DNA of 64,000 nt from Sphingomonas cannabina (GTDB lineage: Bacteria > Pseudomonadota > Alphaproteobacteria > Sphingomonadales > Sphingomonadaceae): assembly GCF_021391395.1 (NCBI RefSeq), contig NZ_CP090059.1:843501-907500 (forward strand), in the 5' to 3' direction. The notes below the pieces were generated by a model, which ran no database searches, was not told the DNA's origin, and worked only from the letters and a program-made list of their open reading frames with translations. Shown here piece by piece: positions 8,171 through 16,092 of this stretch. Positions within the stretch are counted from its first letter, which is position 1; each line of letters begins with the position of its first letter. A program made the position numbers and the translations under genes.

Positions 8171-8692
8171 ATGCCCGAACCGACAACGCCGCCTCACCCG
8201 GACGAGGACATCGTCGACCAGTTGTTGCGCGACTGGGCGCGCGAGCGGCCGGAGCTGGACACGTCGGCGATGGCGGTGGTCGGGCGCCTGTTGCACCTGG
8301 GGGCGCTGCTGCAGTCTCGTGCCGGCAGGCATCTGCAGGATCACGGCCTCAGCTACACCGAGCTCGACGTGCTCGCCACGCTGCGGCGATCGGGCGCGCC
8401 CTATCAGCTGAGTCCGACCGCGTTGCGGAAATCGGTCCTGCTCACCTCCGGTGCGATGACGGCGTGCCTCAACCGGCTGGAGCGGCGCGGGCTGATCGGT
8501 CGCGAGCCCGACGCCGCGGATCGCCGGTTGCTGATGGCGCGGCTGACCGGCGAAGGTCTGCGCCTGGTCGAGGACGCGATCGTCTCCCATTTCACGCAGG
8601 CCGATCGGGCGATCCTGGGCCTGGAGCCGGGCGAGCGCGCCGAGCTGGCGCGCCTGCTGCGCAAGTTCAGGCTTCAGCTGCGCGAGCGCTGA
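8171..8692 (+). CDS. MarR-family transcriptional regulator
   Basis: This is a 173-residue winged-helix regulator. The central region has the MarR pattern: helix 2 with LSYTELDVLATLRRSG, the recognition part KSVLLTSGAMTACLNRLERR, and the wing with REPDAADRRLLMARLT. The ATG at 8171 starts directly after the candidate operator; a longer frame reaching back across the operator was rejected. It probably controls itself and the divergent alpha/beta hydrolase. The ligand is unknown. The last 19 bp overlap the 3' end of the convergent glycosyltransferase gene. Confidence 0.9.
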   Translation: MPEPTTPPHPDEDIVDQLLRDWARERPELDTSAMAVVGRLLHLGALLQSRAGRHLQDHGLSYTELDVLATLRRSGAPYQLSPTALRKSVLLTSGAMTACLNRLERRGLIGREPDAADRRLLMARLTGEGLRLVEDAIVSHFTQADRAILGLEPGERAELARLLRKFRLQLRER

Positions 8693-9630
8693 GTCCCGTC
8701 ATCTGCGGCGGCGGCGTAGATCGCGTCGCTCCCGCCCGCCAAGGCGTAGAGGCGCCCGGCCGATTTCACCCATTGGCCGGCAATGTCGAGCCGCCGCTCG
8801 ACCTGCCATGCCATGGTCGGCAGGAGGAGCGTGCGCAGGCCCAGCAGGGCGAGCGAGCGTGCGGTGAGCGCGAGCCGCCCGAGCGCGCCGGTACGGCGCT
8901 TGCGCGCGGCCATGATGTCGGTGATCCCGATCCGCCACATGCGCCTGAGCACCCAGCTCTTGCGGGCGCGTTCGGGGCCGACCGATTCATAGACCACTGC
9001 CGACGGCGCCCAGGCGAAGGTGACGCCCGCCACGCGGAGGCGGGTCAGGAAGTCCATGTCCTCGCCGCCGCTCAAGTTGAAGGCGGGGTCGAACCACGGG
9101 CGCTCGATCGCCTCCAGCGCCCGCCGCTCGACCAGCAGGTTGTTGGCGGCATAGAGCATGTCGGTCAGGCCCTCGCGGCGCTGCTCGGGGCGGAACACCA
9201 ATGTCTGCATCGCCCAGCCGGGGGCGTCCTCGACGAATCTCGGCTCGACCGGCCCGGCGACGACGCCGGCGCCGGTGTTCCGCTGGACCAGGATCAGCTG
9301 GGCGAGCCATTCGGGACCAGGCCATTCGTCGTCGTCGATCATCGCCAGCCGGCGCATCGTGGGATAGCGCAGCGCCTGCTCGACGATGGCGTTGCGGACA
9401 TGTGTCAGCCCTGGCTCGGGTACGGTGATGATTGCGATCGGGGCGGGAAAGCCGTTCGCCGCGGCCGCGCCGGCGACCGCGACCCCTTCGCGGCCCACAT
9501 CGTCATTGTCGGCGACGAGCAGCATCGCATCCTCGATCCCCTTGAGGCGGGCCAGCGTGTCGAGCAGATGGCGCAGCCGCTCCGGCCGGCGGAAGGTTGG
9601 GACGGCGATGACGGTGCTCGGCCTGCCCAT
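8674..9630 (-). CDS. family 2 glycosyltransferase, ExoM-like
   Basis: This predicted cytoplasmic-face GT-A enzyme would add one sugar to a lipid-linked repeat unit. The N-terminus has TVIAVPTFRRPERL, the acidic metal/nucleotide motif DDDE is at 99-102, and GGEDMDFLTR lies in the acceptor region, as in ExoM-type transferases. Length is 318 aa from the ATG at 9630. It is the last gene of the minus-strand polysaccharide operon, 2 bp after the acyltransferase. It resembles the transferase at 13763-14692 in plan (MIDDDE against MLDDDE, both with ITDI/MTDM turns). Donor sugar is unknown. Confidence 0.88.
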   Translation of the reverse strand: MGRPSTVIAVPTFRRPERLRHLLDTLARLKGIEDAMLLVADNDDVGREGVAVAGAAAANGFPAPIAIITVPEPGLTHVRNAIVEQALRYPTMRRLAMIDDDEWPGPEWLAQLILVQRNTGAGVVAGPVEPRFVEDAPGWAMQTLVFRPEQRREGLTDMLYAANNLLVERRALEAIERPWFDPAFNLSGGEDMDFLTRLRVAGVTFAWAPSAVVYESVGPERARKSWVLRRMWRIGITDIMAARKRRTGALGRLALTARSLALLGLRTLLLPTMAWQVERRLDIAGQWVKSAGRLYALAGGSDAIYAAAADDGTQRSRS

Positions 9631-9632
9631 CG

Positions 9633-10721
9633 TCACTCGGCGGGGGCTTGCTGGAGCACCGGGCGCGGGCGCACCAGGCGCTGCTCCAGCCGCTTGACGG
9701 CGCGGTGGCCGGGCACCTCGATCAGCAGGTAGCTCGCCCAGCAGATGAGCCAGGTCACGACCAGCGTCGCGATCAGGAACGCCCAATCCCAGCCGACGAA
9801 GCCATGGCGGTGCGCGACTCCCATGCCGCGCGCGAACACGTCGCGGACCAGCGGGTGCCAGAGGTAGATCGAATAGCTGATCAGCCCGAGGTGGAACGAC
9901 ACCGGATTGGCCAGCGTCGCGCGGGCGAGGCGGCCGTCGTAATAGCCGGCGATCACCAGCAGCGGGAAGCTGATCGCAACGATCACGTCGCCGCCGGGGA
10001 TCAGGAAGGCAAGGAAGATCACGGCGCAGGCGATGACGAACCCGCGCTCGCCGCCGAGCAGCCGCTCGCACCATGGCTTCTGCGCAATGCGATAGGCGAG
10101 CACGCCGAGCGAGAAGCCGGCGACGCAGCGCAGCACCGGCAGGATCGAATCGGCGTCATTGACGTCGAGCGGCCCGCGCGAGCCGTGTCCGAGCGCCGCC
10201 ACCAGCACCAGCAGCGCGACCGAGCCGATCGCCTGCAGCCATGCCAAGCGCGAGAAGGCGATCAGCGCGATCAGCGGATAGGCGAGATAGGCGACCAGCT
10301 CGGTGCTGACCGACCAGCTGTTGCCGGCGAACGCCTGCGTGCCCCAGCCCCAGCTCTGCACCATCAGCAGGTTGGAGACGACATTGGCCGGGGTGAGGGC
10401 GACCGGCTGCTCGCCCGAGACGTTGACCAGGACGCGCAGGATGAACACCAGCGCCACCACGAAATGGAGCGGCCACACCCGCGCCATGCGGTTGACGAGG
10501 AAATCGCCGTAGCTCGCCCATCCCGGCCGCCTCACCACGCGTTCGTAATAGCCGAGCGAGATGACAAAGCCGCTCAGCACGAAGAACAGGTCGACGCAGA
10601 GATAGCCGCGCGAGAACAGCGGCATCGCAAAGGCGGCGAAGGCGGCGTGATGGGGGATATGGTAGAGCAGCACCGCCACCGCCGCGATCCCGCGAAGTCC
10701 TGTCAGCGGCGCGATCCTCAT
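9633..10721 (-). CDS. acyltransferase family 3 membrane protein (OafA/ExoZ-like)
   Basis: This polytopic inner-membrane enzyme would put acetyl or another acyl group on sugar residues of the polysaccharide. The 362-residue protein starts MRIAPLTGLRGIAAVAVLLYHI, the hallmark of the family with its conserved Arg and His, and continues with CVDLFFVLSGFVISL and about ten membrane spans. The start at 10721 overlaps the stop of the GH10 gene by four bases, so the two are translationally coupled. The acyl group and target sugar cannot be read from sequence. Confidence 0.92.
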   Translation of the reverse strand: MRIAPLTGLRGIAAVAVLLYHIPHHAAFAAFAMPLFSRGYLCVDLFFVLSGFVISLGYYERVVRRPGWASYGDFLVNRMARVWPLHFVVALVFILRVLVNVSGEQPVALTPANVVSNLLMVQSWGWGTQAFAGNSWSVSTELVAYLAYPLIALIAFSRLAWLQAIGSVALLVLVAALGHGSRGPLDVNDADSILPVLRCVAGFSLGVLAYRIAQKPWCERLLGGERGFVIACAVIFLAFLIPGGDVIVAISFPLLVIAGYYDGRLARATLANPVSFHLGLISYSIYLWHPLVRDVFARGMGVAHRHGFVGWDWAFLIATLVVTWLICWASYLLIEVPGHRAVKRLEQRLVRPRPVLQQAPAE

Positions 10722-11881
10722 GCGGGCATTCCCTGTGCTTGTCCTGATTGTGCGGCGCGGGTCGGCGCCTTGTCGAATGCGGCCGCCATCGCCGCCCACA
10801 GCCGCTTGCGGTTGAGATCGGCGTCGAGCGGCAGCCCGCGCGAGAATTGTCCGTCCGGCCAGCGATATTCGGGGTAGGTCGACAGCCAGGAATAGCGGTC
10901 GGACAGGCCCCAACTCAGCACCGGCCCGGCCGCGCCGCTGTCGAGCGCGACGTCGAGGAAGGCGCGGCCGACCGCAGCGACGTCGGCGTCGCGCAGGTCG
11001 AGGCGGCCCGGGCCGTGACGGTCGGCGATGTCGAATTCGGTGATCCCGATGCCGAGTCCCATGCTGCGCACCTCGGCCAAGAAATCGGCGAACACCCGTT
11101 CGGAGAAGCCCTCGCGATAGGGTTTGAGGTGACTCTGGACGCCGAGCGCATCGACGGGCACGCCGCGGGCGAGCAGCCGTTCGAGCAGCTTGAGGGTCGC
11201 GTCGCGCCGCGCCGCGCACCGGCGCGAATCATGCTCCAGCCCGAAATCGTTGAGGAACAGCCGGGCCTTGGGATCGGCCTCGCGCGCGGCGTGGAAGGCG
11301 ATGTCGATATAGCGTTCGCCGAACGCCTGCGCCCACGGGTTCTTGGCGCGCATCCCGTCGGGGCGGCCCTCCTTGGGCTCTACGGCCTCGTTGACCACGT
11401 CCCATTCGCCGATCCGCCCGGCGTAGCGGCGCATCGCGGTGTCGATGTAGCCGGTCAGCAGCGCCTCGCGCGCCGGCCCCTTGGCTTGCGCCAGCGCTGC
11501 GTCGATCCAGGGCGGGTTGTAGGTGTACCAGACCAGCGTATGCCCCCGCATCGCGAGGCCATGCTCCTCGGCGAAGTCGGCCAGTTTGTCGGCGCCGCTG
11601 AAATCGTAGCGGCCCGGCTTGGCCTGGGTGACGTGCCGCTTGAGCTCATATTCGGGGACGATCATCCCCGCCTCGCGCAGCACCGCGGCGACGAAGGGCG
11701 GATCCTTGGCGAGCTGGCTCGACTTGATCGCGCAGCCGAAACGCCGGCCGCTGCGCCGCGCCCGTGCGTCAAGGCCCGGGCCTCCGGTGTCGGGCATCGG
11801 CGGCACCGACCGCACCGCGCTGGTGGCGAGCGGCATGGCCGTCGCGGCGGCGAAGCCCGCGATGAACACGCGGCGCCTCAT
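10718..11881 (-). CDS. glycoside hydrolase family 10 protein, exported
   Basis: This is a predicted endo-beta-1,4-xylanase-type glycosidase of 387 residues. The acid/base Glu165 lies in WDVVNEAV and the nucleophile Glu282 in GITEFDI, both canonical for GH10. Other family landmarks are RGHTLVWYTYNPPW and GVQSHLKP. The N-terminus MRRRVFIAGFAAATAM is an export signal, perhaps twin-arginine. It lies inside the polysaccharide operon with four-base overlaps on both sides, so it is more likely to act on the operon's own polymer in the periplasm than on plant xylan. That role is inferred from position, as for other synthase-linked glycosidases. Confidence 0.93.
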   Translation of the reverse strand: MRRRVFIAGFAAATAMPLATSAVRSVPPMPDTGGPGLDARARRSGRRFGCAIKSSQLAKDPPFVAAVLREAGMIVPEYELKRHVTQAKPGRYDFSGADKLADFAEEHGLAMRGHTLVWYTYNPPWIDAALAQAKGPAREALLTGYIDTAMRRYAGRIGEWDVVNEAVEPKEGRPDGMRAKNPWAQAFGERYIDIAFHAAREADPKARLFLNDFGLEHDSRRCAARRDATLKLLERLLARGVPVDALGVQSHLKPYREGFSERVFADFLAEVRSMGLGIGITEFDIADRHGPGRLDLRDADVAAVGRAFLDVALDSGAAGPVLSWGLSDRYSWLSTYPEYRWPDGQFSRGLPLDADLNRKRLWAAMAAAFDKAPTRAAQSGQAQGMPA

Positions 11882-12840
11882 ATGCGGTAGCCCTTGAAGC
11901 GGCTGAGGAAGGCGATCCACCGGTCGGCGGTGCGGCGGTAGAGGCCGTCGGGGATGATGATCTGCAGGAGCACGATCGCCGCGACGTGCGGGCGGAAGGC
12001 GCCGTGGCGAAGCGCGTCCAGATAATAGCGGAGCGCCGTGCGGCGGCTGGTCGGCCAGATGCTCTTGGCGGCGTGCCAGCCCATATAGGCCGAATAGGCG
12101 CGCGCCGAGATGTGCGGGCGCAGGTCCTTGAGCCAGGTCAGGTTGCCGATGTTCGAGCGGACCTGCGACAGGCGGTTGTCGGTCTGGCGGTCGGCCCACA
12201 GCACGGTCGCGCGCGGCGCCATCAGGAAGCGCGCGCCATGGAGCGAGAGGCGCACGGCGAAATCGGTGTCGTCGCCGAAGCGGACGTCCTCGCGGTAGCG
12301 CACCGTCCGGGCGAGCCCGCGCGGGAGGGCGAGGCTGCTCGTCTGGATGAAGCCGCGCTCGCACATCAGGTAACGGTCGACGCTCTCGCCGAGGCGGATC
12401 TCGCGATAGGGCTTGAGGAAGCGGCGGCCCGAGCCGCGGTCGACGATCACGCGGCTGTAGGCGACGATGTCGTCGCCCTGCGCCAGCAGCGGCAGCAGGT
12501 CGGCGAGATGCTCGGGCAGGAACCGGTCGTCCGAATCGAGGAAGGCGACGTAGCGCCCGCGCGCCTCGGTGATGCCGCGGTTGCGCGCGGCGGAGGCGCC
12601 GGCATTGTCCTGGACGATGACGTGGAGGCGCGGATCGGGGATCGCCGCGAGCGCCTCGGGCGTGCGGTCGCTCGATCCGTCGTCGACGACGATCACCTCG
12701 ATATCGCGGACGGTCTGGGCGAGCGCCGATTCCACCGCCTCGATAACGGTCGCGTGGCGGTTGTAGGTCGGCACCACCACCGAGAAGAGCGGCGGCTCCT
12801 CCACTTCGGCCGGTCCCAGAGGGCGGACGGCGCGCGCCAT
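11878..12840 (-). CDS. family 2 glycosyltransferase
   Basis: This GT-A glycosyltransferase has 320 residues. The N-terminal domain shows SVVVPTYNRHATVIEAVES, VIVVDDGSSDRT, and the DXD region FLDSDDRFLP, all typical of GT2. The C-terminal part (about 220-320) has basic and hydrophobic helices that may attach it to the membrane. The ATG at 12840 shares one base with the stop of the preceding transferase gene, indicating translational coupling. It is a clear relative of that neighbour, with the same order of motifs and a shared GRYVAFLDSDD segment, so the pair probably arose by duplication. Confidence 0.9.
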   Translation of the reverse strand: MARAVRPLGPAEVEEPPLFSVVVPTYNRHATVIEAVESALAQTVRDIEVIVVDDGSSDRTPEALAAIPDPRLHVIVQDNAGASAARNRGITEARGRYVAFLDSDDRFLPEHLADLLPLLAQGDDIVAYSRVIVDRGSGRRFLKPYREIRLGESVDRYLMCERGFIQTSSLALPRGLARTVRYREDVRFGDDTDFAVRLSLHGARFLMAPRATVLWADRQTDNRLSQVRSNIGNLTWLKDLRPHISARAYSAYMGWHAAKSIWPTSRRTALRYYLDALRHGAFRPHVAAIVLLQIIIPDGLYRRTADRWIAFLSRFKGYRI

Positions 12841-13766
12841 TACTTGCCCGCCTGGCCGAAGCGATGGACGAACTGGTTGACGAGCGAGCGGTAGAGCGAC
12901 TTGGGGAGGTAGGAGCGCAGCAGCTGCCGGGCGAGGATGCGCGGCGGCACCCCGCCGAACAACAGCCCCCGCACCAGCTCGCGGATCGTCGCGATCGGGC
13001 GGATCGGCGCCATGTGATAGGCGAGCACGGTCGCGCGGTAGCCGTGGCGGGCGCGGTTGGTGAGCAGGTGGCCGCAACGATCGAGCCAGTCGAGCGAGGT
13101 CTCGTAGCCGCGGACGTAGGATGTGCGCCCCATCTCGGTCGCGTCGAGCCAGATCGTCAGCGGCTGCTCGATCATGCGGAAGCGCGCGCCCTCGACCTGA
13201 AGGCGGACGCTGAAGTCGAGGTCCTGGCCCTTCTTGAGCGCGGGATCGAAGCGCACCCGCTTGGCGAGGGCGGCGGGCACCACCAGCGTCGAAGTCTGCA
13301 TGAACTGGTTGGCGCAAAACAGATACTCGCCGACGTCCTCGTCCTCGCGGATGCCGCGGTCGGGGCGGACCCAGTAGCGGTCGACGCCGCGGTCGACCTT
13401 CATCTGCGAATAGAGCACGGTGAGCTCGTCGTGCGGCAGCGCGGCCGCCATGATCGAGAGCTTGCCCGGCAGGAACTGGTCGTCCGAATCGAGGAAGGCG
13501 ACATAGCGCCCGCGCGCTTCCTCGATGCCGCGGTTGCGCGCCGCGCCGCCGCCGGCATTGGCCTGCCGGATGTAGCGGATGCGCGGGTCGCCGAACGCGG
13601 CGATCACCGGGGCGGGATCGTCCTTCGACCCGTCGTCGACGACGATGATCTCGAAGTCCTGATAATCCTGGTCGAGCACCGACCGGATCGTCTTCCCGAC
13701 GATGGCGGCGCGATTGTAGAGCGGGATCACCACCGAGAAAGTGGGCTGGATCGGGTCGTGCATCAT
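12840..13766 (-). CDS. family 2 glycosyltransferase
   Basis: This GT-A transferase has 308 residues, with SVVIPLYNRAAIVGKTIRS at the N-terminus, IIVVDDGSKDD, and the metal/nucleotide motif FLDSDDQFLP. It is homologous to the downstream gene; both share GRYVAFLDSDD and a QTS(T/S)L segment in the middle. Two adjacent ATG codons (13766 and 13763) are possible; the first gives the four-base overlap with the upstream stop seen throughout this operon. The linkage it makes is unknown. Confidence 0.9.
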   Translation of the reverse strand: MMHDPIQPTFSVVIPLYNRAAIVGKTIRSVLDQDYQDFEIIVVDDGSKDDPAPVIAAFGDPRIRYIRQANAGGGAARNRGIEEARGRYVAFLDSDDQFLPGKLSIMAAALPHDELTVLYSQMKVDRGVDRYWVRPDRGIREDEDVGEYLFCANQFMQTSTLVVPAALAKRVRFDPALKKGQDLDFSVRLQVEGARFRMIEQPLTIWLDATEMGRTSYVRGYETSLDWLDRCGHLLTNRARHGYRATVLAYHMAPIRPIATIRELVRGLLFGGVPPRILARQLLRSYLPKSLYRSLVNQFVHRFGQAGK

Positions 13767-14692
13767 GCGCCGTGCACCTTGCTGTATTCCTCGTAACGAT
13801 GGCCGGTGAGCGCCGCGATCTTGCCGGCGGCGCGATAGACCTGACCGAGCCGGACGATGCGCTTGCCGCGGTCGAGCGTCAGCGCGGCGCCGATCCCGCC
13901 GATCACGACCCCGCCGGCGATGCGCGGCGCCTCGGCGGCGGCGGCCTTGAAGCGGCTCGAATGGAAGATATCGATCAGCATGTCGGTCATGCCGATGCGG
14001 TAGCCGCGCATCAGCAGCCATTTCGAGGTGATGCGGCTCGCCGGGATCAGCTCGGTGACGCGGGCGTCCTCGGCCCAGGCGAAGCGGGCACCGGCGCGCT
14101 GCATCCGGGTGAAGAGCTGCTTGTCCGACCCGCCGGTCAGCGCCATCTGCTCGTTGAAGGGCCGCTCGCCGATCGACCGCAGAGCGTCGGCAGCGATGAG
14201 CACGTTGGCGGTGCTGTCGACCAGGGGGACCGGGCCGGAGGTGCCGCGCGACTTGGGCTGGAGCAGCGGATGCGCCTTCGCCCAGGGCGCGACCTCGCCC
14301 TCCAGCTCGCGCAGCACCGCGCCGCCGACCACGTCGGCGCCGGTCGCCGCCTGGCAGGCGAGCATCGCCTCGACCCAGCCGGGCTCGGCCGCCTCGTCGT
14401 CGTCGAGCATCGCCACGAAGCGGACGCCCGGCAGCGCCAATGCCGCCGCGACCAACGCGTTGCGCGCCTGGGGAATGCCGGGCTCGGCCACCGTCAGCAG
14501 GTGGAGCGGCCAGCGATAGCCCTCGGCCCGGAGCATCTCCGCGGCGGCGATGCCCTCGCGGCCCTCGCCGTCGTTGTCGGCGACGACCACGGCCACGTCA
14601 CGCGCGGTGTCCAGCGCCGCCAGCGAGCGGAGCGTGCGCGTCAGGCCCTGCGGGCGCTTGCGGGTGGCGACGCAGATCGCGACGTCGGTCAT
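13763..14692 (-). CDS. family 2 glycosyltransferase, ExoM-like
   Basis: This 309-residue transferase has an N-terminal VAICVATRKRPQGL, the acidic motif MLDDDE, and GGSDKQLFTRMQ, which occupies the place of GGEDMDF in ExoM-type enzymes. It is the first transferase after the polymerase gene, with four-base overlaps at both ends. It resembles the transferase at the end of the operon (8674-9630), so the operon contains two related pairs of GT2 enzymes. Acceptor and donor are unknown. Confidence 0.88.
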   Translation of the reverse strand: MTDVAICVATRKRPQGLTRTLRSLAALDTARDVAVVVADNDGEGREGIAAAEMLRAEGYRWPLHLLTVAEPGIPQARNALVAAALALPGVRFVAMLDDDEAAEPGWVEAMLACQAATGADVVGGAVLRELEGEVAPWAKAHPLLQPKSRGTSGPVPLVDSTANVLIAADALRSIGERPFNEQMALTGGSDKQLFTRMQRAGARFAWAEDARVTELIPASRITSKWLLMRGYRIGMTDMLIDIFHSSRFKAAAAEAPRIAGGVVIGGIGAALTLDRGKRIVRLGQVYRAAGKIAALTGHRYEEYSKVHGA

Positions 14693-16092
14693 GCGGCGGC
14701 TCCGGCGAGAGAGTGGGCGGGGCGGGAATGGCGGCGCCAACGGGGGCGCTCGACCGACTTGAACGAGGCGTGGGCGACCGCGATCGCCGACAGGAAGATG
14801 ATCCAGACCTGCCGGTCCTTGTCGAAGAAGGAGGTCTCGAGCAGGTTCTGGTAGAGCACGAAGCTCCAGATCCCGAAGGCCGAGGACAGCAGCAGCACGT
14901 TGTTGCGCGTGGCGCCGGTCAGGAACCAATAGGCCGGCATCACCACGAACGAGAGCAGCAGCAGGATCAGGCCGATCGGGCCGGTGGTGACCAGGATCTC
15001 GAGGTAGCCGTTGTGCGAATGCGCGGTGAACAGGTGGAACTGCTGGTTGATGTACTGGCGCGAGGGGGAAAGCTCACCCACCTGCCAGAAGCCGCCGAAG
15101 CCGGCGCCCAAATAGGGGTGGTCGGCGAGATAATCGAAATCGACCTTCCAGATCGACACGCGTCCGGTGAAGGAGGTGGGATCGGCGAACAGCCGCTCGA
15201 TCGTCGGCTGGAAGGCGATGTACAGGCAGAGGAAGGCGACTCCCCCGGCGCCGACCAGCAGCAGCAGCACCGCGCGTTTCGAGATCGAACCGCTGAGCAG
15301 GCGATAGACCGAGCTCACCAGCAGGATGACGAAGCACAGCGCGGTCGACGTCTTGCTCTTGGTGCCGATCACGAACACCAGCGCCAGCACGCTCAGCACC
15401 GCGTAGTACCATTTGCGCGTCGAGAAGAAGGCATGGGCGCACACCACGAAGGTGAGCGCCATCACCGCGCCGGCGATGTTCTTGTGGAAGAAGAAGCCGC
15501 GCCACGCGCCGACCAGCGCCTTGTCGCTCTCGGTCGGCGGGTGGACCGCGTTGGGGGTGAGCGGCAGCGAGATCCAGCAGATGATGAGCGAGGCGATCAG
15601 CGCCGCGCGCAGCGTCTCGTAGAGCTTCTGCGGCCCCAGCAGCGCCAGCGACAGGAAGGTGATGTAGATCACGATCACCTGCTGCATCACGCGCTTGAAC
15701 GAGACGAACGGATCGACGCCCCAGGTGCACGACAACAGGAACCAGGCGAGCATCACCACCAAAGGCCAGAAGGTGAAGCGGTATTTGACCTCGTGCCGGC
15801 GGAACAGCTCGATGCCGGTGAGCAGCAGCGCGAAGCCGATGAAGAAGGCCTGCTTGAACCCGTCGGACCCGTCGCTGTTGTTGGCCGCCGCCACCAGCTG
15901 CTCCTGCGTGCGCGGCGAGAATGGCTGCTGGCCGATGAAGATCAGCATCAGGAAGACGAAATAGACGACCTGCGCGATCGGCAGCGTCACGCCTTCGCCG
16001 GCCGCGTTCGCCGCGGCGGCGGAGCGCGCGATCCGCGACGTAGGCGCCGTGTTCGCCGTCGAGCGACGATACCAGGTCGCGCGCAGGCTCAT
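14689..16092 (-). CDS. O-antigen ligase/polymerase-like membrane protein (Wzy)
   Basis: This 467-residue polytopic inner-membrane protein has about ten to twelve hydrophobic spans. It carries the Wzy_C region with FTGRVSIWKVDFDYL, a large periplasmic segment, and HSHNGYLEILVTTGPIGL, a well-known ligase/polymerase signature. In Wzx/Wzy pathways this protein joins lipid-linked repeat units in the periplasm. ExoQ is a known relative. It directly follows the flippase gene with a four-base overlap, which supports the assignment as polymerase rather than LPS ligase. It begins with a basic cytoplasmic tail. Confidence 0.9.
   Translation of the reverse strand: MSLRATWYRRSTANTAPTSRIARSAAAANAAGEGVTLPIAQVVYFVFLMLIFIGQQPFSPRTQEQLVAAANNSDGSDGFKQAFFIGFALLLTGIELFRRHEVKYRFTFWPLVVMLAWFLLSCTWGVDPFVSFKRVMQQVIVIYITFLSLALLGPQKLYETLRAALIASLIICWISLPLTPNAVHPPTESDKALVGAWRGFFFHKNIAGAVMALTFVVCAHAFFSTRKWYYAVLSVLALVFVIGTKSKTSTALCFVILLVSSVYRLLSGSISKRAVLLLLVGAGGVAFLCLYIAFQPTIERLFADPTSFTGRVSIWKVDFDYLADHPYLGAGFGGFWQVGELSPSRQYINQQFHLFTAHSHNGYLEILVTTGPIGLILLLLSFVVMPAYWFLTGATRNNVLLLSSAFGIWSFVLYQNLLETSFFDKDRQVWIIFLSAIAVAHASFKSVERPRWRRHSRPAHSLAGAAA

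Noticed and set aside
9630..10074. N-terminal extension of the last GT2 gene into the acyltransferase gene
   Set aside because: The extension is Arg/Pro-rich and lies in another frame of the acyltransferase; the family N-terminus begins at the ATG at 9630.
9648..10877. Very long antisense frames opposite the polysaccharide genes (also at 11986-12894, 12864-13796, 14440-16191 and 21586-23868)
   Set aside because: They are shadows caused by high GC content; composition is Arg/His/Gln/Asp-rich without domains, and the opposite strand has clear families.
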